A DNA stretch of 64,000 nt from assembly GCA_030248215.1 (NCBI GenBank), contig JASANG010002726.1, positions 28,831-92,830 of the forward strand, given 5' to 3'. Positions 1 to 10,142 of the stretch are shown here, in pieces (position 1 is the stretch's first letter; every line of letters begins with the position of its first letter). This DNA comes from Enoplolaimus lenunculus. Lineage: Eukaryota; Nematoda; Enoplea; Enoplida; Thoracostomopsidae. The position numbers and the translations under genes are program-made. The notes below the pieces were generated by a model. That model was given only the letters and a program-made list of their open reading frames with translations, ran no database searches and was not told the DNA's origin.

Positions 1-69
1 TCTAAAGCTTAAGCTTACTCTATTGCAGTCCCACAGAAAAACGTTCCGCCCCTGATCTTTACATTTGCC
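1..69. mobile_element. TTAGGC-core MITE, class A1, right end cut by the window edge
   Basis: The sequence from AGCTTAAGCTTACTC through CCCACAGAAAAACG to CGCCCCTGATCTTTACAT matches the right end of the complete A1 copies (for example 42181-42549). The rest lies off the window. Confidence 0.75.
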
Positions 70-269
70 ACACCGAATAAGAAGTAAAACGCTGTCCTGC
101 GTTTCGGTCAAAAATACCTTTAATAATTACTTTCGCACTTGGCTTGCCAGATTTGTTTTGCTATTACTGTCTTAGGCTACTGGTTAGACATATATTTTTT
201 ACATATTCTAACAAACGAACCAGTCAGAATAGAGATTTTGTTTGCTTGCTGGTTTTGCATGATTTTATT

Positions 270-521
270 GGTCCATGTATAGAACAGGGCCGGATCGTTT
301 TCCGAATGGACTATAATATATTCAGTTTAAGCTTTAGACTATTTTTTTGCTTAGGCTTAGGCTTAAGCTTAGGGTTAGGAACAGGCTCATCTATACTTTT
401 AGGCTTAGGCTTAGGGTTATGAACACGCTCTCATCTATTTGCTTAGGCTTAGGCTTAGGTTTAGGTTTAGGCTTAGAAATATGCTTATACTACTGTTCCG
501 GCCCTATTCTATACATGGGCC
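270..521. mobile_element. TTAGGC-core MITE, class A2, complete
   Basis: The ends are inverted copies of each other: GGTCCATGTATAGAAC on the left and GGCCCATGTATAGAAT on the minus strand at the right. An exact 8-bp target duplication, attttatt, lies at 262-269 and 522-529. The core is TTAGGC repeats broken by the spacer that reads like AATATGCTCATTC in other copies. The 8-bp duplication is the length made by hAT transposases. Confidence 0.9.
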
Positions 522-1452
522 ATTTTATTTGTGCAATTGTCTCAGTTTGCGTTTTACTACTGTCCTTGCTGAAAATTGCTGCAATTTGTACAATACTGAT
601 CGTTTGCGTGCAATCATTGGCCAATTGTCGTTGAGGTAAAATTGCGTATGACCAATAGTCGTAGACTTTAATATTAAAAATATTAAAATAGCATTGTCTT
701 GTGTCTGAAGAAGTAATACATTTTTTGTCAAGTTTCAATCTGTCAAGGTTAATTGTATGACGGAAGCCAAGTTTGAGAAGTATTATAAACACGACCATTT
801 CATAGTCAATCTTCATATTTACTACCGTTTTCGTAGCATCATTCTGTGACGAATTCTTCAATACAACAACTCACATTACAAGTTTCTTTACAAATTTTTT
901 TTCGTTCTAAAATACGTTTCATATTCCCGTCGGCCAAGACTCAAAACAAAGTTCTTATTCATTCATACGATACAACATCTATTGATCACTATTTATAGTT
1001 CGAAGTACGCTTGTTTGCGAATTGTCTATAGCAACTCTACTTTGCAACACCCTGTGGCGAATCCAGAAATATCTGTCGGCGGACACGCAATAAAACGATA
1101 GCTGGCGAAGCGAGCGAACCGCTTTTGGCCAATTTTAGTCACACATTTTAATTCAAACGATTCCAGGTGCGGAAATAAGGTCTGGATGTACCTCCCCGTG
1201 TATCCGATAGGACGACGTTTGAAAAAACACACCTCGGAATACACCACTGAAAAAGTTGACAAATATCGTTGTGTTTGTGAAAGAAATGTTACATTTTTTT
1301 TGAACGCTGTATAATATTAATCGGTACAGGTTTTTTTATGTTGAGACCGTCACATGGAAACTAAAATAGCACCAAAATTTATTTTTTTTAGTGTTTATGA
1401 ATAAATCTTTTCAGTCAAAAGCTTTTCTAAAATTTGTTCATTGTATTTTTAT
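522..1452. other. Intergenic, no gene seen
   Basis: AT-rich sequence with only short ORFs in unlike frames. A patch at about 1043-1140 (TGGCGAATCCAGAAA followed by GCGAAGCGAGCGAA) resembles the edge of a dispersed repeat also seen near 13740, 40200 and 61250. Confidence 0.5.
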
Positions 1453-1605
1453 CCCGTGTTACTTTTAGGACCGTCTCGGTTTCTGGTGGGTCTGTAAATG
1501 AGTGAGTAGGCGTACATTGTAGACTACGTGTTTTGCTTAGACTTAGGAATACGCGTTTGCAACGCTTAGGTTTCGGCTTAGGAATAGGAATACGCTTAAT
1601 CGTCT
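1453..1605. mobile_element. TTAGGC-core MITE, class B, left part only
   Basis: The left end CCCGTGTTACTTTTAGGACCG matches the class B terminus, followed by GGTTTCTGGTGGGTCTG and a short TTAGGC core with the class B spacer (TTTGCAACGC). The right terminal repeat is not recognisable. Confidence 0.65.
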
Positions 1606-2122
1606 AGTTGAGTCAAGGGTATACGGGATGCAATCCCCATCAAGGTTTGTAAATATTTTGCGCTGTAAAGTCAATTAAACGTATTTACGTCTTTCATTGA
1701 ATTGATTAGGTTAAGTTGTCTTTGATTGGATTGGTTATATTAAGTTGCCCTAATTGGGTTAGCCATTCAAATGAAAAGAAACCGCTATCTTGGCACTGTA
1801 CATATACTTGTTTTGTATCGAATAATTATTTTTTCCTTGAAAAATCATATCTATTTCAATTGTAGTATACAAATACGTTCGTTGGTTACTGTTTGTTTCG
1901 CGGTGAGTTTCGTATATTTCAAACAAAATTCAAATTGTGGCTAATTTTTCGTTCTAAGAACAATTTGAATCGTTGCTGTTTGTTTCAAGGTCACTCGCAG
2001 TGTCGATATTTACAAATATGAATTAGAATTTTAATTTCATTGAGAATATTTGTAGCAAAAATTGACGCCAAATTTTTCGTTTTTTAAAATGTGTTCAAGT
2101 TTAAGGTTTCGTACCATTTTTC

Positions 2123-2308
2123 GGCCCATGTTACTTTTAGGGCCGTCTCGGTCTGTGGTGGGTCGGTAAAAGTGTAGGATAACATTGTAGACGACATTTT
2201 TTGGCTTTAGGCTTCGGCTTAGGTTTAGGAATACGCTTTTGCAACGCTTAGGCTTAGGTGTAGGAATACGCGTAATCTGCTGTTAAGGCCCTAAAAGTAA
2301 CATTGGCT
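2123..2308. mobile_element. TTAGGC-core MITE, class B, complete
   Basis: The left end is GGCCCATGTTACTTTTAGG and the right end is its inverted copy, CCTAAAAGTAACATTGGC. The core is short and holds the class B TTTGCAACGC spacer. The flanking 8-mers are only about 5/8 alike, suggesting an old insertion. Confidence 0.8.
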
Positions 2309-2787
2309 TTATTTTCAATATTAAATACATCATTGAACATTCTTTTCTGGAGTACTCTGTAAAAACTTAAGCTTAAATTTATAGCTTAAGTAATGTTGAA
2401 TATTAGTTTAACGCAAACTTAAATAGCTGGACGAACTAACAAAACTAGAATTGTAAGTTTATCTTAGACTAAGATCTTGTTGAGATTAATACGAGTTGAA
2501 GTTAAGCTTAATTTTGGTTTAAGTAACAAGTGCAGTCCAGAAAAAATGTGCGTAGCTTGAAATTCGTTAAGTTCAGTTTAAACTAAAAATATGTCAGATT
2601 TTAAATGAGTTTAAGCGTAAAAAACCATTTAGTTTACTTAATCAAGTAAGTTAGTTTAATGCTGTTGATTCGCTTAAGCTTAAATCAAGTTTGTTTAAGC
2701 TCTTAGAAAGTTCAAACATTTCAGCCCAGATTTGGCTATCGGATGGTGTTGATTTAAACCGTGATCCAAGGTCAATATAGAACCAAC
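2309..2787. other. AT-rich stretch dense in TTAAGCTTAA-like words
   Basis: No ORF. Variants of CTTAAGCTTAAA recur near 2368, 2510 and 2670 in both orientations, as if from an old AT-rich repeat. No clear ends could be set. Confidence 0.35.
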
Positions 2788-2879
2788 GGCCTATGTATAG
2801 AACAGGGCCGGATCGTTTTCTGAAGGGGCTATAATAGAGTCAGTTTAAGCTTTAGACTAATTCTTTGCTTAGGCTTAAG
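2788..2879. mobile_element. TTAGGC-core MITE, class A2, left fragment
   Basis: It begins GGCCTATGTATAGAACAGGG, runs through the A2 subterminal sequence and one TTAGGC unit, then stops abruptly at 2879 where a different repeat starts. Confidence 0.7.
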
Positions 2880-2889
2880 CCACCCGCGT

Positions 2890-3172
2890 TTTCACGGAAA
2901 GTCATTGGGGGGCAGCGTTCCACCAAATTTGGCTGGTTCCCCTCAAATTGACTCGATCTAAAAGTAAACAATCATGAGTTGCAACTGTAGCGGCACCCCT
3001 AAATTATTCCCAAGGAAAGGGGGCCAGGAGGGGCTCATCCCACCCTGGCACATTTTCTGCCCCCTCTAGAAGATTTTCAATCTTGCTTGTAAGTCATTGA
3101 AAACCCTTGAATGCCTCTCCTAATCAATTTTTGCACCCTATGGCAAGGTAAGATGGTTTAAGGGCCTGCCCT
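2890..3172. repeat. Family M segment joined to a family F segment
   Basis: The part near 2895-3000 (cattggggggcagcg, CCACCAAATTTGGCTGG, then TCTAAAAGTAAACAAT) recurs near 24710-24825 and 42885-43000. The part near 3008-3172 matches family F: TTTTCAATCTTGCTTGTAAG, TCATTGAAAACCCTT, and a CAAGGT patch near its end. Two old elements abut. Confidence 0.6.
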
Positions 3173-3770
3173 GGATTGAACTCTTTGGGTTAACCAAATT
3201 TGTTTCACTTAGCGATTCTGCAATATGCATTGCAATAATTATTTTAATATGTTGGTTTCAGTGCATCGTCCCTAAATACACTAGATTAATCATGCAGTTT
3301 GCATAATTTATCCCACTTAAAAATTCTTCTCACGGTCTGATTTTCTATTTCAAAGCATTCGCCAGTTGATTTACGCTTTTACTCTGTTCGCTGCATAACA
3401 GCGAATCGGTGAGCGTTGTTTCAAAAAACGGTCAGCATCGGTTCAACTGGAACCAAGTGGTCTGAATTTTACCTCACAAACTCCGACGGCAATTTCAAAC
3501 TCTCATCGTTAAACTTCAACGGTCAACTCGCAATTTCTCACTTAGATTCAGACTGGTTTATTTAGCGACATCGACTGCCGATTCAACTGGAAACATTTGG
3601 TAGTTTTCGTCGAAACAATTTGAGTAAACGGTTTAAATCGGGAGTTGTGGTCGAAAGGTGACAAGATTTATCGACAACTGCATCGACCAACGTTCGTAAA
3701 TTCAACCGTGGTCATATAATTATTTAATTAATATTCATCGGCTCTTTTTTTGGTCATATTAACTGTACTG
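3173..3770. promoter_or_regulatory. Presumed upstream and 5' UTR region of the tetraspan gene
   Basis: Sequence between the last repeat and the ATG at 3771. No TATA box or initiator can be assigned with confidence. The stretch is not repeat-like, in contrast to the rest of the intergenic DNA, so it is the natural place for the promoter. This is inference from position only. Confidence 0.3.
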
Positions 3771-6700
3771 ATGACTGCAACAGCTGCGCTGTCGGTGAGT
3801 ACCGTACTGGCGATTGCTGGCGGTATTTTGGTTGCAGTTGGTTTCGGCACAAATTATTGGCAAATATTTACCGTTAATCGCGAGCGACTCAGCGCCGACC
3901 GCGATCAATTTGACGACGGTGATATTAATCGCCGGGACGCGTTCTTCTCGCGGACGTATGGACTGTTCCGAAAGTGTTTCACAGACGGCGAAATGGAAAA
4001 ACCGCTGGGTTTGTAGTAGTTTTTGGTGCCGTGAAAATGAAACCTGATTTTTTACCGTGTCACGCACGGAGCCAGCTCATCTTTGCTAGGGTGCCGGATT
4101 CAAAATTTGTCAGTACGGGCGTACAATGGTTTTCAATGACTTTCAAGCCATGTGGAAAATTTTCTAGGGTGGACGAAATTTTGCCAAGGGGGGTGGGGGC
4201 TGAGCATCCTTTGGATACGGGCCTGATCCGTGTGTGTAAAATGGTGATTTCAAAAATTTATAAATTTCACATAGGGCGTGTGCGATGATAGTAAAACAGC
4301 TTATGATCGCAAGAAGCCAAACGCAATTCTAGTACTAAATGAAAATACGAAACTTCGGTTTAGCTCCCAATTGAAAGGATCAAAGACAGGATCGACGACC
4401 CTTGGATGTTCCAGGGTGCGTAGCTTCATGCTAACGAATATGTGTATGGCTCGCTATGAAATTCGGTCATTTTAGTATTAGATTTGACCTATTATTCCTA
4501 ACTTTTCCGGGTCCGCGCCTGCAAGCAAGCAGTTCCCTATGTTATAAGGTGTTATATATATTTGGGCCAATGTAACAATGGTGGAATTGTATTATAAGTA
4601 TATTCCTAAGCCGAAGCGTAAGAATGAGTTTAATCTAAAGCGCAAGCCTAAGCGAAGCAAAAAATGAGTCTAAAGCTTAAGCTTATATACTATTCTAGTC
4701 CCACAGAAAAACGTTCCGCCCCTGATCTTTACATGGGCCGATCTGTTAGCTTTTATTTTAGCAACATTCACTTACAAATCGCCGCTTGGTGACGACTGTA
4801 CTGATATTCGTTACGACAACGAAATCAAGGAAGACTACTCAGACGAGCTTAAAGAGTTTTTTCGTAAGCATTTTTGACAATAATAAAGAAGGAAGGTTAA
4901 TTTGATTGTATAAAACTTGCACCTTCTTGCAGTGATTGGCCAATGAATAAAACAGGGCCGTAACAGTAGTATAAGCATAGTCACAAAGGCTCAACCTAAG
5001 AAAACAACCGTCAAAACCTTAAAGTTTACTCTATTGCAGTCCCACAGAAAAACGCTGTGTCCCTGATGTTTATATGGGCTCACCGATTGGTAACAAGGAC
5101 CGAATTAAATTCAAGACTGTATTAAAGTCAAACTTTGCGTCTAACTCTTAGTCAAAAAGTTAAAACCTAAATCGAATCTATGCGTTCAGGCTATTAGGCA
5201 CCACGACCTTTTAAATGCAAACCTATGCAATTTCATTTAATCCTTTCACAAATAATAGGTTCCGATGATGCTTTCGTATGATTTCGTAATTACGTGTACT
5301 ACACTGCAAAAAATGGTGAGTCAAATTAACTCTCTCCGAAATAGGCTTTTCGAGACTACGCGAACTGAGCCAAATTCGACTCCAGCAGAGTCAAACGTGC
5401 TACACAGTTGAGTCGGATGTGACGCTGGTGGCGTTGAATTTGACTCTCAGTTGGTGTAGTCTCGAAAAGCCTATTTTGGAGAGAGCCAATTTGTCTCACC
5501 ATTTTTACGCAGGGTGAAAGGTAACGTTGAGGTTATTTACCACCGGTTTTTCAGTTATCATGTGAACCGTGTAAATTCAGTTTGTGAAATATTGGCTAAA
5601 ATGGTATATAGATAATGTTTCAGATTTACGACGAACATACATCGCGTTATACGTTGTTGGACTTGGACTAGCGCTCATAGCGTTGTTATTTTTAATTGCT
5701 GGCTGCGGTAAACAAAGCGCTAAACTGATTATCGCCACTGGTGTGCTACTATTTCTTTCAGGTAAATCGGTATGTTTAAATTGTGGTAAAATTGATTATT
5801 GCGATTCAGTTTCAATGGTTTACCAATGGCGGAGTTTATGATTTTTAACTGTTTCAGGTGCCTTTATGGCTGGAAGCATCGGAACATGGCATAAAGTACG
5901 ATTTTTGCTTTCATCGAAATTGGTCAATTTTGGTTCCGAGTCACTGCCGAACGATGAATATATGGCATCTTGGCCTCAGGTTAGTGAATGTTTGTGGCGT
6001 TCTAACCTAAAAACAATAATTTCGAATAAATCGTTTTTGGTTAAGGGGCCCATGTAAAGATCAGGGGAGGAACGTTTTCTGTTGGACTAGAATAGAGTAA
6101 GCTTACGCTTTAGACTAATTTGTTTGCGTGCCTTAGACTTAGGCATAGGAATAAACTCGTTCTTACGCTTAGGCTTAGGCTTAGGCTAAGAGTTAGGAAT
6201 ATGCTTATATACTGTTCCGCCCCTGCTATTTACATTAACAGGTTAAGATAACAAGGACTTCTGATGCTCACAGGCCCACAGCCAGGTCACATCGCAGCGG
6301 AACTAAACAGTTTTCACGAGGGACATACAAGAGTTTTCGATATTAACTTACGAGCAAAGCAGAAAGCAGAAAATTTTTTAGGGTGGGCCAAAATCATGGC
6401 GGATGAGCCTTCCGGCCCCGGGTGAAATCTATTATCTGTTTATTGTGTTTCAGATTGTTAGCGATCAGACAACGCCCAGCTGGGGTTGGTCATATATATG
6501 TGCTTGGATTGGAATTGGATGTCTTTTACTTGCAGCAATTGCGTTATGTGCTACTGCGAATATGCTAAAGGTTAGCCGGTTTTGGCATGTTTTATTGCAT
6601 GTCTCCGGGTCCGGATCCGGCAAGTTTCGTTGACCTCCGGTTCCGGCTCCGGCTCCGCTTGGGATATGCTTGTCCGGCGCATGTGTGTCGACATATAGCC

Positions 6701-7691
6701 GATGACAAACGCAGTTGAGGGGGGCAAGATGGATGACGTCGTGTTAGAGCATTGGCTTAAGAATATCCCTAGACTGTTATTCCTATCTACACATCACACG
6801 CCTCTTTTTCGAGCTGCTAGGTAAAGTTTCATTGGTCCGCTGCCAATCCTACAAAGATTGGCACTGTAGCGGAAATCCCACCCGTAGCTAACTGAGATAG
6901 AGAGTCAGAAGCGTTCTGTCTCCCCCGATAAATATTTTACCATCGTAAATAGTTTCAATCTCGCTTGTAGACCCTCATAAGATACAGGGCGTGCCGCTAC
7001 TGAAAATTTTTGAGTCCTAGCAAGCCCAGCTAAAACGCGCATGGCTGTAAAGCATAAAGCTTTACAAAGAAGTAAGCAAAAACTTAGCTAAAATATAATT
7101 TTTAGGTAAGGGTCGATTTGATATAACCAGAATATCGTTAATGTTTTACCTTTATTCAGAACCCGTATTCTCATATATGTGTAGCACCTATCACCAGTTG
7201 GTGATAGGTCTTCCAATTTTCGAACCAGGGAATTGTGAGGTTTAAAATTCAGCATATTTATTGCATTCGATTGACTCTACTTCTGTGCAAATATTGAGTT
7301 CTGCAATTGCACCAGTTTGTTAGTTTGACAACCGATTACTAACTAGTGATAGGTGCTATATGCATTTGAGAATACGGGCACAGCTGTTGCACTAAAAATA
7401 TTTTCAATTTAGAAAAGTAAACTACGACGCTCAGGTGGTATGCATAGTCCATCATCGAAACGCTATCATCAAAACAGTGCCACTGCAGCGCAAAATACTG
7501 CAGTTTACGCTGCATCAACAGCGTCGTACGATAATGCAAGCAACAAAATAAACTTATCACCATACGCTGCATACATGAATTATGGATACGCGACAACAAA
7601 TCCGTACGCAACGCCGTCGACTTATGCTTACAATCCATATGCTTATTATGGACCATATAATTATTTACAATATTATGGTTATGGACAGTGA
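3771..7691 (+). CDS. Claudin/PMP22/CACNG-like four-transmembrane protein, six exons
   Basis: Spliced from six exons: 3771-4008, 4762-4863, 5624-5761, 5858-5979, 6454-6570 and 7413-7691. All introns are GT-AG and phases run 1,1,1,0,0, giving 331 residues. The start is the first ATG after an in-frame stop at 3729-3731. TM1 is about residues 8-28 and ends in NYW (W30). The first extracellular loop carries GLF (64-66), C69 and C92, the W-GL(W/F)-C-C signature of the PMP22/claudin superfamily, with GLF in place of GLW. TM2 is about 119-141, TM3 about 148-170. TM4 opens with WGWSY (210-214), as in CACNG, GSG1 and claudin relatives. The cytoplasmic tail (240-331) is basic and then very rich in Tyr, Ala, Asn and Pro, ending GPYNYLQYYGYGQ. 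Family knowledge suggests a junctional or channel-accessory role at the plasma membrane; the subfamily cannot be fixed by eye. ATTAAA at 7762 and AATAAA at 8325 are possible poly(A) signals. Confidence 0.85.
4067..4225. mobile_element. Family F MITE in intron 1 of the tetraspan gene
   Basis: It contains GAGCCAGCTCATCTTTGCTAG, a TTTTCAATGACTTTCAAGCC core and a right end GATACGGGCCTG, the diverged inverted copy of the family F terminus. It sits just inside the donor side of intron 1. Confidence 0.65.
4565..4739. mobile_element. TTAGGC-core MITE, class A1, in intron 1 of the tetraspan gene
   Basis: The left end is GGCCAATGTAACAATGG and the right end ...CTGATCTTTACATGGGCC. The element ends only 22 bp before exon 2, so its right end lies close to, or within, the branch-point and polypyrimidine area of the intron. 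Confidence 0.8.
4938..5080. mobile_element. TTAGGC-core MITE, class A1/A2-like, in intron 2 of the tetraspan gene
   Basis: The left end is GGCCAATGAATAAAACAGGG, the right end CCTGATGTTTATATGGGC. The flanks cagtgatt and caccgatt agree at 6 of 8 positions. The core has decayed to a few units. Confidence 0.7.
5302..5516. mobile_element. PalC palindromic MITE in intron 2 of the tetraspan gene
   Basis: The whole 215 bp folds back on itself. The left arm CACTGCAAAAAATGGTGAG, CTCTCTCCGAAATAGGC is mirrored by GCCTATTTTGGAGAGAG and CTCACCATTTTTACGC. It is preceded by TA. The middle is dense in GAGTC/GACTC words. Other copies lie at 25610, 27001, 30365, 51112 and 62475. A TA target site suggests Tc1/mariner-type mobilisation. 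Confidence 0.8.
6047..6240. mobile_element. TTAGGC-core MITE, class A1, in intron 4 of the tetraspan gene
   Basis: The left end is GGCCCATGTAAAGATCAGGG. The right end, CCGCCCCTGCTATTTACATT, is its inverted copy. The flanks ggttaagg (6039-6046) and ggttaaga (6241-6248) are a 7/8 target duplication. Confidence 0.85.
6600..6662. repeat. Family I fragment (CCGG-rich) in intron 5 of the tetraspan gene
   Basis: It begins just after exon 5 with CTCCGGGTCCGGATCCGGC, AAGTTTCGTTGACCTCCGG and repeated CCGGCT. It is the inverse of the left end of the fuller family I copy at 44779-45159. Confidence 0.55.
6690..6835. mobile_element. Possible SINE-like repeat, diverged
   Basis: It shares GAGCATTGGCTTAAGAAT, then CACGCCTCTTTTTCGAGC and TGCTAGGTAAAG, in the same order as the copy at 61935-62062. 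That copy has tRNA-like A- and B-box words. Here those boxes are too worn to call alone. Confidence 0.35.
7161..7379. mobile_element. Family H MITE in intron 5 of the tetraspan gene
   Basis: The left end ACCCGTATTCTCATATATG...TAGCACCTATCACCAGTT is mirrored by AACTAGTGATAGGTGCTATA...TTTGAGAATACGGG at the right. It ends 33 bp before exon 6. Related copies lie at 19979, 39201 and 60702. Confidence 0.75.
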
Positions 7692-7729
7692 TTGGAACAC
7701 ATTTACAGCGTCCTACATACCTGCTTCAT

Positions 7730-8021
7730 TTTTAGAGCCGGACCTGTCTAAACCCTAGGCGATTAAATCTAAAAGCCTAAACCTACAACTTAGAATTTAA
7801 GCCTAAGAACAGGTTTTTTGTCACGAGTTAAGAACAGGTTTTCAACCAAGTGATTTTTAGTATTTTTGTAAGTATGATACTTAACATAGTTGTAGGTTAA
7901 TTCAGGTCTGTAAATTTTTAACCACTATTTGTTAAGTTACAAGACCTATCACTAACTGATAATGCCACTCACATCGAATACCTACGATGTGCCAAGGTTG
8001 AAACGTTAGCATAAGCGACAG
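7730..8021. other. 3' flank of the tetraspan gene with a worn CCTAAG tract
   Basis: About 7735-7810 holds scattered CCTAAA/CCTAAG words after AGAGCCGGACCTGTCTA, similar to 21236-21330, likely a decayed TTAGGC element. ATTAAA at 7762 is a weak poly(A) candidate. Nothing else is recognised. Confidence 0.35.
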
Positions 8022-8242
8022 AGCCCATGTTACTTTAAGCGGCGTTCAGGTTTCTGGTGGGTCTATAAAAAGTAGGTTTAGATACTAGATTACATTTTTT
8101 TGCTTAGGCTTAGGCTTAGGAACTGATTTTTGCAACGCTTAGGCTTAGGTTTAGGCTTGGGAACACATTTTTGCAACGCTTAGGCTTAGGCTTACGAATA
8201 CGCTTAATCTACTGTTTTACACCCGTTAAAGTAACACTGGCC
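8022..8242. mobile_element. TTAGGC-core MITE, class B, complete
   Basis: The ends CCCATGTTACTTTAAGCGGC and GTTAAAGTAACACTGGCC are inverted copies. The core alternates TTAGGC runs with TTTTTGCAACGC. No convincing target duplication remains. Confidence 0.8.
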
Positions 8243-8382
8243 AGTGTTTTATGCCCCTGTTACTAATTGTTCCAAAATGTATTTTTGCACTTTTTGATTG
8301 GTTGATTAATTTTTGACGTGCCTGAATAAAAAGCCATTTCTTTGATTTTATTATATACAAATTTGCTGGCTTAAGCCTCTTT

Positions 8383-8658
8383 CACACGTGCTAGTTTTTG
8401 CAGCGAGAACTCGCAGCAGCAACTTGAACGAAATATATCTTTGCAGCAGCAAGTATTTTCCAAACAACATTCCGATTGACCAATCAAACTGCAGGTGCAA
8501 AAAATTCACCCAACTTTCAACTGCGTTCACAGGTGCGTATCAAATTCAACAGCATGAATTCCAGTGAATAATTTGCCTCTGCAAGAACTTCAAAGCTGCT
8601 TTGTGACCAAACTTGCACATCCAAGTTGCACGTGCAAGTTTCATCTTATGTGTGATCG
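8383..8658. mobile_element. Family N MITE (TTTTTGCAGCGAGAAC)
   Basis: The ends TTTCACACGTGCTAG and the inverted-like CAAGTTTCATCTTATGTGTGA bracket a segment with TTTTTGCAGCGAGAACTCGC and TTGACCAATCAAACTGCAGG. Matching words occur in inverted order at about 27640-28175. Confidence 0.5.
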
Positions 8659-8971
8659 ATTCATATGTAAACTTTAATTTGTAATCAACATTGATTTTAT
8701 TTTTGGCACTTGTCAGTCAAAGGTAGGAACTGGGACTTCAGACCTTTTTGCAATTAAGCAGCGGAAAAAACAGGCATACAAAGCCGGGATCGAATTTCAA
8801 CTCTGCGGACCCATAATGGAACGGTTTACCACTGGGCAATATTGTTCGCCCTTCGGCTATATTGACACGTATGCTGCCTGCAAGCGTTCATTACATTGCA
8901 ATGCATCTCATCGATTGAACTTGAATAGACAGGCATCACATTACATGTCACTGTACTTTATTGGAAGAAAG

Positions 8972-9178
8972 GGCCAATGTAAAGAACAGGGGCGGAACAG
9001 TATTATAAGCATATTCCTAAGCCTAAAAGCTAAGCCTAAGCCTAAACCAAAGCGTAAGAATGAGTTTATTCCTAAGCAATGCCTAAGTCTAATGCTAATC
9101 CAAGCAAAAAATAGTCTAAAGCTTAAGCTTACTCTATTCTAGTCCCACAGAAAAATGTTCCGCCCCTGATCTTTACAA
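8972..9178. mobile_element. TTAGGC-core MITE, class A1
   Basis: The left end GGCCAATGTAAAGAACAGGG and the right end CCGCCCCTGATCTTTACA are inverted copies. The last bases of the right terminus (ATGGGCC) are missing or changed. The core is about 110 bp of CCTAAG variants. Confidence 0.8.
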
Positions 9179-9344
9179 AGCAAGCGACTTTGCTGGGTTC
9201 TGCTCTTTTCGTGTTGGGCGAGTACAATGAAGATTAGCATAAAAGCTTGTCAGTTTGCAGCTAAATTAAGCACAATCCTTGTAGCTGATTGAACGGAAGT
9301 AAATTTTACTAAAACAAATGAGCATAAACTGAGCGATACTGTAC

Positions 9345-9781
9345 TGTAGTGACTCGAATAAGAGGGAGGCAATATGAGGGGTGTCCCATTTTGAGTCCCA
9401 ATCAATAGGAGTCCGTATCCCTAGAGTCCGTGAGCGGATAGAGTCCCTAAACCGTAATTAGAGTCCACAAATGTCAATTATCCCTAATTGTAGGGCATAA
9501 ATGACTCCGGGACCAAATAAAGTTGAGTTCAAAACTTTAAAGCGTACTTAAGTTTTGAAAGTAATATTCCAAAGTACAACCTTGCATTATCGCTCGAGCT
9601 TTTGATACAAGACAAAACGTTTAATTCAACGGATAGTTGCAATACCGGATATATATCAGTAACGAACGGTGGCAGAGGGTGGGTTGAAAATAAATAACAA
9701 TCCGTAACCGAATAGCAGTGGTGTACCCTCTGGAGAGGTCAAATAAATATCAGTCTCCCACTCTTATTCGGGTCACTACAG
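9345..9781. mobile_element. Family E MITE, complete, 437 bp
   Basis: The ends CTGTAGTGACTCGAATAAGA and CTCTTATTCGGGTCACTACAG are inverted copies. TA precedes the left end; the right flank is TG. The core has repeated 'GAGTCC' words (AGTCCGTATCCCTA, AGAGTCCATAAATGT) and ends in CCGTAACCGAATAGCAG. No ORF. TA target sites at other copies (47507-47942) suggest the Tc1/mariner group. Confidence 0.8.
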
Positions 9782-10142
9782 TGATGTTTCTATGCTTGCC
9801 TGATTCCGCTGGCAAGGCCGCAGTCAACGTTTTAATGTTACCTTTCGATAAAAATTTTGACATGGGGGTTCTTATCAACTGAAAACAAAATTTCTAAAAC
9901 CTGCACATTAAAATAACTAGGGGTCACGGGTTGACCACTGAGTGTTTACCGTTTTATAAAAACTACGAAAAAGTGTTTCTTGTGGTACCAAATGAAAAAG
10001 TGTATAACAAAACATCAGGATGACAATGGACAAAATTGCCTAAAATCCTTGGCCAAAAGTCACAAACGGATTTGACCGCTAACCGGTCCATTGTGACCCG
10101 ATTGTCCGCCGACACAGCAACCTGACAGTTGCGTCACTCGTG
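9782..10142. other. 3' flank of the GPCR gene
   Basis: Non-repetitive AT-rich sequence downstream of the GPCR stop codon. TTTAAT at 9831-9836 reads ATTAAA on the minus strand and could be a poly(A) signal. Nothing else is seen. Confidence 0.3.

Noticed and set aside
347-634. ORFs reading GLGLGLGL or LRLRLRLR (also near 10588, 23200, 46239, 50474)
   Set aside because: They are translations of the TTAGGC/CCTAAG hexamer in MITE cores; long frames appear on both strands and in several phases.
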